This document shows, piece after piece, positions 36,601-48,045 of a stretch of DNA of 64,000 nucleotides (its first letter is position 1; each line of letters opens with the position of its first letter). The position numbers were made by a program, and so were the translations under genes. Source of the stretch: Paragordius varius. Lineage: Eukaryota; Nematomorpha. The notes below the pieces were generated by a model. That model was given only the letters and a program-made list of their open reading frames with translations, ran no database searches and was not told the DNA's origin. Location of the stretch: positions 1,178,001 through 1,242,000 of the forward strand of contig OZ176056.1 in assembly GCA_964247055.1 (NCBI GenBank), in the 5' to 3' direction.

Positions 36601-39600
36601 TCGTTAACAACCAAAACACCGTCTATCTTGTTACTGAATTGGGGCTTCGGTGATGAGTGGATGTACACAATAATACTTTAATCTGTTTAGTCCTTTACAG
36701 TAAACTCAAGTTAGCCAAGTCTTTACAATAAAATGTCCGGCAAAATCTGTTTTCAATCAATTCTCAACTCGTTCACAACCAAAACACCGTCTATCTTGTT
36801 ACTGAATGGCGGCTTCGGTGATGAGTGGATGTACACAATAATACTTTAATCTGTTTAGTCTTTACAGTAAACTCAAGTTAGGCAAGTCTTTACAATAAAC
36901 CGTCCGGCAAAATCTGTTTTCAATCAATTCTCAACTCGTTAACAACCAAAACACCGTCTATCTTGTTACTGAATTGGGGCTTCGGTGATGAGTGGATGTA
37001 CACAATAATACTTTAATCTGTTTAGTCCTTTACAGTAAATCTGTTTTCAATCGATTCTCAACTCGTTCACAACCAAAACACCGTCTATCTTGTTACTGAA
37101 TTGGGGCTTCGGTGATGAGTGGATGTACACAATAATACTTTAATCTGTTTAGTCTTTTACAGTAAACTCAAGTTAGCCAAATCTTACAATAAACCGTCCG
37201 GCGAAATCTGTTTTCAATCAATTCTCAACTCGTTAACAACCAAAACACCGTCTATCTTGTTACTGAAATGGGGCTTCGGTGATGAGTGGATGTACACAAT
37301 AATACTTTAATCTGTTTAGTTCTTTACAGTAAACTCAAGTTAGCCAACAATAAACCGTCCGGCAAAATCTGTTTTCAATCAATTCTCAACTCGTTAACAA
37401 CCAAACCGTCTATCTTGTTACTGAATTGGGGCTTCGGTGATGAGTGGATATACACAATAATACTTTAATCTGTTTAGTCCTTTACAGTAAACTCAAGTTA
37501 GCCAAGTCTTTACAATAAACCGTCCGGCAAAATCTGTTTTCAATCAATTCTCAACTCGTTAACAACCAAAATACCGTCTATCTTGTTACTGAATTGGGGC
37601 TTCGGTGATGAGTGGATGTACACAATAATACTTTAATCTGTTTAGTCCTTTACAGTAAATCTGTTTTCAATCGATTCTCAACTCGTTCACAACCAAAACA
37701 CCGTCTATCTTGTTACTGAATTGGGGCTTCGGTGATGAGTGGATGTACACAATAATACTTTAATCTGTTTAGTCTTTTACAGTAAACTCAAGTTAGCCAA
37801 ATCTTACAATAAACCGTCCGGCGAAATCTGTTTTCAATCAATTCTCAACTCGTTAACAACCAAAACACCGTCTATCTTGTTACTGAATTGGGGCTTCGGT
37901 GATGAGTGGATGTACACAATAATACTTTAATCTGTTTAGTCCTTTACAGTAAACTCAAGTTAGCCAAGTCTTTACAATAAACCGTCCGGCAAAATCTGTT
38001 TTCAATCAATTCTCAACTCGTTAACAACCAAAACACCGTCTATCTTGTTACTGAATGGCGGCTTCGGTGATGAGTGGATGTACACAATAATACTTTAATC
38101 TGTTTAGTCCTTTACAGTAAACTCAAGTTAGCCAAGTCTTTACAATAAACCGTCCGGCAAAATCTGTTTTCAATCAATTTTCAACTCGTTAACAACCAAA
38201 ACACCGTCTATCTTGTTACTGAATTGGGGCTTCGGTGATGAGTGGATGTACACAATAATACTTTAATCTGTTTAGTCCTTTACAGTAAACTCAAGTTAGC
38301 CAAGTCTTTACAATAAAATGTCCGGCAAAATCTGTTTTCAATCAATTCTCAACTCGTTCACAACCAAAACACCGTCTATCTTGTTACTGAATGGCGGCTT
38401 CGGTGATGAGTGGATGTACACAATAATACTTTAATCTGTTTAGTCTTTACAGTAAACTCAAGTTAGGCAAGTCTTTACAATAAACCGTCCGGCAAAATCT
38501 GTTTTCAATCAATTCTCAACTCGTTAACAACCAAAACACCGTCTATCTTGTTACTGAATTGGGGCTTCGGTGATGAGTGGATGTACACAATAATACTTTA
38601 ATCTGTTTAGTCCTTTACAGTAAACTCAAGTTAGCCAAATCTTACAATAAACCGTCCGGCGAACTCTGTTTTCAATCAATTCTCAACTCGTTAACAACCA
38701 AAACACCGTCTATCTTGTTACTGAATTGGGGCTTCGGTGATGAGTGGATGTACACAATAATACTTTAATCTGTTTAGTCCTTTACAGTAAACTCAATTTA
38801 GCCAGGTCTTTACAATAAACCGTCCGGCAAAATCTGTTTTCAATCAATTCTCAACTCGTTCACAACCAAAACACCGTCTATCTTGTTACTGAATTGGGGC
38901 TTCGGTGATGAGTGGATGTACACAATAATACTTTAATCTGTTTAGTCCTTTACAGTAAACTCAAGTTAGCCAAGTCTTTACAATAAACCGTCCGGCAAAA
39001 TCTGTTTTCAATCAATTTTCAACTCGTTAACAACCAAAACACCGTCTATCTTGTTACTGAATTGGGGCTTCGGTGATGAGTGGATGTACACAATAATACT
39101 TTAATCTGTTTATTCCTTTACAGTAAACTCAAGTTAGCCAAGTCTTTACAATAAAATGTCCGGCAAAATCTGTTTTCAATCAATTCTCAACTCGTTCACA
39201 ACCAAAACACCGTCTATCTTGTTACTGAATTGGGGCTTCGGTGATGAGTGGATGTACACAATAATACTTTAATCTGTTTAGTCCTTTACAGTAAACTCAA
39301 GTTAGCCATGTCTTTACAATAATCTGTCCCGAATCTGTTTTCAATCAATTCTCAACTCGTTAACAACCAAAACACCGTCTATCTTGTTACTGAATTGGGG
39401 CTTCGGTGATGAGTGGATGTACACAATAATACTTTAATCTGTTTAGTCCTTTACAGTAAACTCAAGTTAGCCAAGTCTTTACAATAAACCGTCCGGCAAA
39501 ATCTGTTTTCAATCAATTCTCAACTCGTTAACAACCAAAATACCGTCTATCTTGTTACTGAATTGGGGCTTCGGTGATGAGTGGATGTACACAATAATAC

Positions 39601-42600
39601 TTTAATCTGTTTAGTCCTTTACAGTAAACTCAAGTTAGCCAAGTCTTTACAATAAACCGTCCGGCAAAATCTGTTTTCAATCAATTCTCAACTCGTTAAC
39701 AACCAAAACACCGTCTATCTTGTTACTGATTTGGGGCTTCGGTGATGAGTGGATGTACACAATAATACTTTAATCTGTTTAGTCCTTTACAGTAAACTCA
39801 AGTTAGCCAAGTCTTACAATAAACCGTCCGGCAAAATCTGTTTTCAATCAATTCTCAACCAAAACACCGTCTATCTTGTTACTGAATTGGGGCTTCGGTG
39901 ATGAGTGGATGTACACAATAATACTTTAATCTGTTTAGTTCTTTACAGTAAACTCAAGTTAGCCAACAATAAACCGTCCGGCAAAATCTGTTTTCAATCA
40001 ATTCTCAACTCGTTAACAACCAAACCGTCTATCTTGTTACTGAATTGGGGCTTCGGTGATGAGTGGATATACACAATAATACTTTAATCTGTTTAGTCCT
40101 TTACAGTAAACTCAAGTTAGGCAAGTCTTTACAATAAACCGTCCGGCAAAATCTGTTTTCAATCAATTCTCAACTCGTTAACAACCAAAACACCGTCTAT
40201 CTTGTTACTGAATTGGGGCTTCGGTGATGAGTGGATGTACACAATAATACTTTAATCTGTTTAGTCCTTTACAGTAAACTCAAGTTAGCCAAATCTTACA
40301 ATAAACCGTCCGGCGAACTCTGTTTTCAATCAATTCTCAACTCGTTAACAACCAAAACACCGTCTATCTTGTTACTGAATTGGGGCTTCGGTGATGAGTG
40401 GATGTACACAATAATACTTTAATCTGTTTAGTCCTTTACAGTAAACTCAATTTAGCCAGGTCTTTACAATAAACCGTCCGGCAAAATCTGTTTTCAATCA
40501 ATTCTCAACTCGTTCACAACCAAAACACCGTCTATCTTGTTACTGAATTGGGGCTTCGGTGATGAGTGGATGTACACAATAATACTTTAATCTGTTTAGT
40601 CCTTTACAGTAAATCTGTTTTCAATCGATTCTCAACTCGTTCACAACCAAAACACCGTCTATCTTGTTACTGAATTGGGGCTTCGGTGATGAGTGGATGT
40701 ACACAATAATACTTTAATCTGTTTAGTCTTTTACAGTAAACTCAAGTTAGCCAAATCTTACAATAAACCGTCCGGCGAAATCTGTTTTCAATCAATTCTC
40801 AACTCGTTAACAACCAAAACACCGTCTATCTTGTTACTGAATTGGGGCTTCGGTGATGAGTGGATGTACACAATAATACTTTAATCTGTTTAGTTCTTTA
40901 CAGTAAACTCAAGTTAGCCAACAATAAACCGTCCGGCAAAATCTGTTTTCAATCAATTCTCAACTCGTTAACAACCAAACCGTCTATCTTGTTACTGAAT
41001 TGGGGCTTCGGTGATGAGTGGATATACACAATAATACTTTAATCTGTTTAGTCCTTTACAGTAAACTCAAGTTAGCCAAGTCTTTACAATAAACCGTCCG
41101 GCAAAATCTGTTTTCAATCAATTCTCAACTCGTTAACAACCAAAATACCGTCTATCTTGTTACTGAATTGGGGCTTCGGTGATGAGTGGATGTACACAAT
41201 AATACTTTAATCTGTTTAGTCCTTTACAGTAAATCTGTTTTCAATCGATTCTCAACTCGTTCACAACCAAAACACCGTCTATCTTGTTACTGAATTGGGG
41301 CTTCGGTGATGAGTGGATGTACACAATAATACTTTAATCTGTTTAGTCTTTTACAGTAAACTCAAGTTAGCCAAATCTTACAATAAACCGTCCGGCGAAA
41401 TCTGTTTTCAATCAATTCTCAACTCGTTAACAACCAAAACACCGTCTATCTTGTTACTGAATTGGGGCTTCGGTGATGAGTGGATGTACACAATAATACT
41501 TTAATCTGTTTAGTCCTTTACAGTAAACTCAAGTTAGCCAAGTCTTTACAATAAACCGTCCGGCAAAATCTGTTTTCAATCAATTCTCAACTCGTTAACA
41601 ACCAAAACACCGTCTATCTTGTTACTGAATGGCGGCTTCGGTGATGAGTGGATGTACACAATAATACTTTAATCTGTTTAGTCCTTTACAGTAAACTCAA
41701 GTTAGCCAAGTCTTTACAATAAACCGTCCGGCAAAATCTGTTTTCAATCAATTTTCAACTCGTTAACAACCAAAACACCGTCTATCTTGTTACTGAATTG
41801 GGGCTTCGGTGATGAGTGGATGTACACAATAATACTTTAATCTGTTTAGTCCTTTACAGTAAACTCAAGTTAGCCAAGTCTTTACAATAAAATATCCGGC
41901 AAAATCTGTTTTCAATCAATTCTCAACTCGTTCACAACCAAAACACCGTCTATCTTGTTACTGAATGGCGGCTTCGGTGATGAGTGGATGTACACAATAA
42001 TACTTTAATCTGTTTAGTCTTTACAGTAAACTCAAGTTAGGCAAGTCTTTACAATAAACCGTCCGGCAAAATCTGTTTTCAATCAATTCTCAACTCGTTA
42101 ACAACCAAAACACCGTCTATCTTGTTACTGAATTGGGGCTTCGGTGATGAGTGGATGTACACAATAATACTTTAATCTGTTTAGTCCTTTACAGTAAACT
42201 CAAGTTAGCCAAATCTTACAATAAACCGTCCGGCGAACTCTGTTTTCAATCAATTCTCAACTCGTTAACAACCAAAACACCGTCTATCTTGTTACTGAAT
42301 TGGGGCTTCGGTGATGAGTGGATGTACACAATAATACTTTAATCTGTTTAGTCCTTTACAGTAAACTCAATTTAGCCAGGTCTTTACAATAAACCGTCCG
42401 GCAAAATCTGTTTTCAATCAATTCTCAACTCGTTCACAACCAAAACACCGTCTATCTTGTTACTGAATTGGGGCTTCGGTGATGAGTGGATGTACACAAT
42501 AATACTTTAATCTGTTTAGTCCTTTACAGTAAACTCAAGTTAGCCAAGTCTTTACAATAAACCGTCCGGCAAAATCTGTTTTCAATCAATTTTCAACTCG

Positions 42601-43812
42601 TTAACAACCAAAACACCGTCTATCTTGTTACTGAATTGGGGCTTCGGTGATGAGTGGATGTACACAATAATACTTTAATCTGTTTAGTCCTTTACAGTAA
42701 ACTCAAGTTAGCCAAGTCTTTACAATAAAATGTCCGGCAAAATCTGTTTTCAATCAATTCTCAACTCGTTCACAACCAAAACACCGTCTATCTTGTTACT
42801 GAATTGGGGCTTCGGTGATGAGTGGATGTACACAATAATACTTTAATCTGTTTAGTCCTTTACAGTAAACTCAAGTTAGCCATGTCTTTACAATAATCTG
42901 TCCCGAATCTGTTTTCAATCAATTCTCAACTCGTTAACAACCAAAACACCGTCTATCTTGTTACTGAATTGGGGCTTCGGTGATGAGTGGATGTACACAA
43001 TAATACTTTAATCTGTTTAGTCCTTTACAGTAAACTCAAGTTAGCCAAGTCTTTACAATAAACCGTCCGGCAAAATCTGTTTTCAATCAATTCTCAACTC
43101 GTTAACAACCAAAATACCGTCTATCTTGTTACTGAATTGGGGCTTCGGTGATGAGTGGATGTACACAATAATACTTTAATCTGTTTAGTCCTTTACAGTA
43201 AACTCAAGTTAGCCAAGTCTTTACAATAAACCGTCCGGCAAAATCTGTTTTCAATCAATTCTCAACTCGTTAACAACCAAAACACCGTCTATCTTGTTAC
43301 TGATTTGGGGCTTCGGTGATGAGTGGATGTACACAATAATACTTTAATCTGTTTAGTCCTTTACAGTAAACTCAAGTTAGCCAAGTCTTACAATAAACCG
43401 TCCGGCAAAATCTGTTTTCAATCAATTCTCAACCAAAACACCGTCTATCTTGTTACTGAATTGGGGCTTCGGTGATGAGTGGATGTACACAATAATACTT
43501 TAATCTGTTTAGTTCTTTACAGTAAACTCAAGTTAGCCAACAATAAACCGTCCGGCAAAATCTGTTTTCAATCAATTCTCAACTCGTTAACAACCAAACC
43601 GTCTATCTTGTTACTGAATTGGGGCTTCGGTGATGAGTGGATATACACAATAATACTTTAATCTGTTTAGTCCTTTACAGTAAACTCAAGTTAGCCAAGT
43701 CTTACAATAAACCGTCCGGCAAAATCTGTTTTCAATCAATTCTCAACACGTTAACAACTAAAACACCATCTATCTTGTTACTGAATCACGGGCTTCAATG
43801 ACGAGTGGTTAT
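33690..43812. repeat. Satellite array, about 60 monomers of roughly 167 bp, higher-order organised
   Basis: Monomers run in head-to-tail orientation. Each contains GGCTTCGGTGATGAGTGGAT, AATACTTTAATCTGTTTAGT, AACCGTCCGGCAAAATCTG and CCGTCTATCTTGTTACTGAA. Most are 167-168 bp. Recurrent shorter variants lack an internal 40 bp (CAGTAAATCTGTTTTCAATC junction) or carry small deletions. The order of variants repeats: a block beginning about 37.1 kb recurs 3574 bp later, with at least five landmark variants showing exactly that offset. Smaller blocks recur at 1585 and 3535 bp. Edge monomers (33.7 and 43.8 kb) are diverged while central ones are nearly identical, as expected from unequal exchange. Each monomer has a 60-63 codon frame, but it ends within the next unit; I do not regard it as coding. 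Confidence 0.98.
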
Positions 43813-45085
43813 AAAAGACTAGGCCAGAAGGTTTTTTATCGATACATCAAAAACATCTTAATAGCATTACCACATTTTTCACACGATTTCAATTTGCCTT
43901 TCTCACTCTTATTTTTGTCACATATCTTATTCTCCAACTCTCGAAACAAACTACAAAAGACTTGCAGCCATTACATTTATTTTGATATCCAATATTTATT
44001 AATGTTTTATTAAATAATACATATATAACCCCAAATATGGGGTCATAACACCTTACAAAATAAAAAATAAATAATTTTAATCGTATATAATATTCAAATA
44101 TTCTGTGGTTATTTTATTTATTATAGTTTAGATATCTTGATATAAAACAATTAGACAGACACAGCGATACCGTATACTACCTTCAATTATTTAACCAAAT
44201 TAAAAGTTATTGGCAAGATATATTTAAAAAATAAATAAATTTTTAAAAATTAAAATTATGCAGTAAACAAAATGTAAAAACTAAAAACATATAAGTTTTA
44301 GAAAAGTTTACCATATTTCTTAACCAATTTTATAGAATCACCGTTTTGTGTTGCAAAGTATGATATATCGATTTACGATCATATAAACTTAAAAGATTAA
44401 TTCTAGTTTATGTAGGAATTATCTAGTTTTAAAAGAGTTGCTTATCTTATTAAATATTTATTTGTCTTTTAATTTTTGTTTTATCTGTAGATAATTTTTA
44501 TTGTAAAATCGTAAATAAAAAGTTTAAATGTCCACAAATTTGGGGGTGGTATGAAAAAGTACCCAATTATATATATTCTGATAAAAAAATGATAAGAATT
44601 CTATGTTGCTTTTGTTTTGGGTCTTACCATTAGGTTGTGAAAAACGGACGAACGGATCCTAAAATGAATGGTTCCCCTAAAATAACGGAACATGCCGAGA
44701 TTGCGTGTGAACACCTATGACATTAAAAAAATTTGTTTTAAGAAAAATGTTTTAAAACTAAGATTTTGGCAAAATATTGTGGAAAACGTATTGCATGCCA
44801 TTTTCAAACATACATGACGAACGCAGTTTAAATATACGCTTTTATAAAAAGACTTTTTTATATTATTAATAATGCTTAACATATCATCCTAGAATTTCGA
44901 TTAAAAAATAGTTTTTTTAAGTAAGTTGCATATATATTTTTACAAAACAATTTGGAAGCAAACAAACGTTTAATTCAAATTCCGATGTGATAAGAATGTT
45001 TATCATTGAATTATTTACTAAAAAAGTTTTTTTATCCTATAATTTGGCCGAAATAGGAGAGTTTTTGGTGTATTGCCAATTAGAG
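43813..45085. other. Intergenic between satellite array and copy 2
   Basis: No gene is recognised. A GC-richer patch near 44640-44720 can be read as a short frame (MNGSPKITEHAEIACEHL from 44674) or, on the other strand, as LGMFRYFRGTIHFRIRSSVF. It may be a transposon scrap. Confidence 0.35.
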
Positions 45086-45232
45086 GCATTTCAGAATTAA
45101 TTTTGTTCAAAATAGTAGAAAGTTGGGTATGTTGTCTGACATATTTGTTTGGAGAAGTTTTTAAAGGATTTATTAATTAATTCGTTATGTATGTCCAGCT
45201 TTCAATAGTAATGTGAGGAATACTGGATCTGC
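45086..45232. repeat. Direct repeat, copy 1 (partner 48751-48898)
   Basis: About 145 bp starting ATTTCAGAATTAATTTTGTT and ending AATACTGGATCTGCT is found again 3.66 kb downstream. The minus strand of the second copy has a 64-codon frame with RSSIPHITIEKLDIHNELIN; the first copy carries the same segment with differences. Family unknown. Confidence 0.8.
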
Positions 45233-45409
45233 TATTGGCTTTTAATTTGATATCATGCGACGACCAAATCTTATTGTATTTTTAAGGGGTTAAAAATTTC
45301 CCACATAGAATGTGTTTTAATGGTTAACTGGTTCCGGCAATTTCTTAAAATTTTTAATTTTATTAACTAATGCGAACAATTTTTAAATATATGATTTGAA
45401 TTCCAAAAT

Positions 45410-45598
45410 ATTTTATCAAAAAAATTTTTTTCGTTAAATGGGCATAAATATTTGGTAAAGAATGGAAAAAACAAGAGCTCTATATTAGTTCTTTATACCT
45501 TTAAATGATATGGTTAATACCATAGAGCTCTTGTTTTTTCCATTCTTTACCAAATATTTATACCCATTTAACGAAAAAAAATAAATTTTTGATAAAAT
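45410..45598. mobile_element. Palindromic MITE, copy 1
   Basis: Nearly perfect inverted repeat: TCGTTAAATGGGCATAAATA with AGAATGGAAAAAACAAGAGC at the left, and the complements GCTCTTGTTTTTTCCATTCT and TATTTATACCCATTTAACGA at the right. The loop is under 50 nt. A second copy in the opposite orientation is at 50890-51083. Confidence 0.9.
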
Positions 45599-45970
45599 AA
45601 AGGATACATGACTGTAATTAATTATATGGTGGCTGTAATGGTCTTGCTTTTAATTCGATTAAAAATATTTGACGATATTTTTGAGCTGAGATGACTGCCT
45701 TCATTTTGAAGGAATCAGTTGTCGTTAATCCATCCTTTTTACATTTATGTTCCATAATTAGCGAAATTTAATTAATAAATGGCATAATCGTAACATTTAA
45801 AATTAAAATACAGGAATAAGTATTTATTAATTTTACTTAACCTCAAATAATGTGAAAAAGGATGTTTTTTGCTTCAAATTATAGTTTTATTTACTTAAAA
45901 ACTTATATTGTTGCTTAAATACATGTATTTCGCACGGATTTACAAATCCCTTCAAAATTAAATTTGTTTA

Positions 45971-48045
45971 CAAATATTTTAAATCTTAAAAACAATTTAA
46001 CATATTTTGCTTAGGCTGTTATAACGTTTAAGAAAGAATGTTTGTTAACTTGTTGTAGTTGGAACGTACCTTGTACTATGGATATCTGACCTTATAAAAT
46101 GTTTTTTAACATGAATATCAAAATATTTTTTTAAATATTTTATTAAATATTCCAATGATGAATGTTATTATGCGAACCTTAATTTTTAATTTTATAGCAT
46201 GTATTCTACTAAGTCAAACGACGGACGGTAATTTGCCGCAGTTTGTGCTTTTAGGAAATTTTTTGACTGCTTTAAATAGCAAATTATGTCAATTATTAAT
46301 TTTAAAAATAATTTACAGATTCTTTAGATTTTCACAGTAATAGAAACAGTCAGTCACCTATTAGATACCTTTAACAATAAGACGTCTCTACTTCATATCC
46401 GACCAATAACATTTTTAGACTTTAGCTATGAATTTTGAGTTTCTATAAATTGCCAACAATATATAAATTTAATATATTATAATACTAAATAAATATAACA
46501 AAATCGATTATGTTAAATAATCATTATATAAACGATTCATCATCAGTATGACCTGAACATTATGTGACAAATGGCATTCGTATATTTTAGCATTTTATTT
46601 TATGCTTGTCGGTTTAATATTTCTTTAGAATAAATAATAACGCAATAATTTACCTTAGTGATTAACCCATAATTTATTATTTGATAGACAAAATATATAT
46701 TTAAATATATTTGATTAAAATATGAAAAAATTAAAAACGTTTTATCCTTAATGAATAATAATCATATTTACTTTATATTAATTGCGAAAAAATCTGAATT
46801 TCAAATGATATCATTGTTTTTTTATTAGCAATATTGATTGTGATTGAATAGTTTAGTTTATATTATACTACCACCTCTTCATCTTGAATAAACTTCTTAT
46901 TAATTTTCATATTTCTCAATACCTTGGAATTTTTTTAGTATTATAATTTTAAAAATTTTCTTATGCATAAATTTAGGGCATTTAAGATATTCAAAAACAC
47001 ATTTATTATAGCGTTATTTTAAAGTTTGAGGGTGAATTTAAAGTTTTCAAGAATAAATTTGAGGAGTAATGGTATATTTTTTTTAAATATTGATAAAAGT
47101 TTGCGAATAATTTTCTTACGCCAATCGACAGGTTTTTTAAATTGATTCGTGCTATACGAATTTTAATATTTTTTATATAATTATATAGCATATCGTAAAC
47201 AAATTGTATTCGGTAAGGATATACACTTACATATTTTTATGTTTTTACCTGATTATGATTTATTAAATTACTTCAGAATATTAATATTTATGATTAATTA
47301 ATATAAATATAATTTAATAAAAAAAATATTTTAACAAAAGTCAATTGATATTTATTACATATGGATATTTATTAACATGTTAAATTAGTTATTGAGATCA
47401 AGGATGATAATTATTCACCTAATACCAATCAATCCAAAACGGACATTGAACAAAGTATATATATATATATATATATACTTTTTTAAAAAATATTTAAATA
47501 TGTATTTCAATGGTTGATACTAGAATTATTTTTTAAAATTGGTTCCAAATAAACATTTTTTGTTTTGACTTTTCCACATATTTTTTGAAAATAAACTTTT
47601 ATGATTTCATTTTAATGCCATATCGGTTTTAGTTTTAGTGTCTTTGATACAGCTGGTTTTTAAAGTCATTGTAAAATCTTGATTTCATATTTTTTAAAAC
47701 CATTTTTGTAAAGAACCGGACATCGTATGATTCTAAATCATACATAATAAGAGATTTTTAAAAAGGAAAATGTGAATTTTTAAACTGTTTATTACCGCGG
47801 TTTCGATTACAAATACAATGCTGTTTCTATCGTATTATAAAATAATTTATAATTAATATATTTAATATTAGGGATTTCAGAAAATATTCAAGTTATAATT
47901 AAATATAATCCCTTTTATGTTACCATAATTATTTTTAATATGCAATTATTAACTGGCTAATTCAAATTTTTTATTTTGAAGAATCTCACTAAAATACCAA
48001 ACGTGTCAGTTACTGAATACGCAATAAGTAATAATTTTTGGATTA
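45971..48045 (+). repeat. Segmental duplication, copy 2 (partner 30161-32310)
   Basis: Collinear with 30161-32310. It carries the leader exon, the identical 24-nt exon, the 20-nt exon (one codon longer than in copy 1) and the 46-nt exon. A MITE (48064-48348) sits about 20 bp past the end of similarity, so the MITE insertion or an associated break may have separated this copy from its original 3' exons. Confidence 0.93.
46092..46099 (+). promoter_or_regulatory. TATA-like box upstream of the leader exon, copy 2
   Basis: TTATAAAA, 63 bp before the ATG, in a flank conserved with copy 1. Confidence 0.3.

Noticed and set aside
34204-43661. Repeated 60-63 codon open frames beginning MDVHNNTLICLV in the satellite array
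   Set aside because: They are the satellite monomer read in one frame; each frame stops within the next unit and variant monomers change it freely. Tandem DNA repetition explains them.
33690-43812. CENP-B-box-like motif in the satellite monomer (CTTCGGTGATGAGTGG)
   Set aside because: It lacks several of the essential box positions (no conserved A and CGGG part), so it was not called.
33690-43812. CRISPR-like interpretation of the regular repeats
   Set aside because: There are no unique spacers; the whole monomer is repeated, and the genome is eukaryotic.
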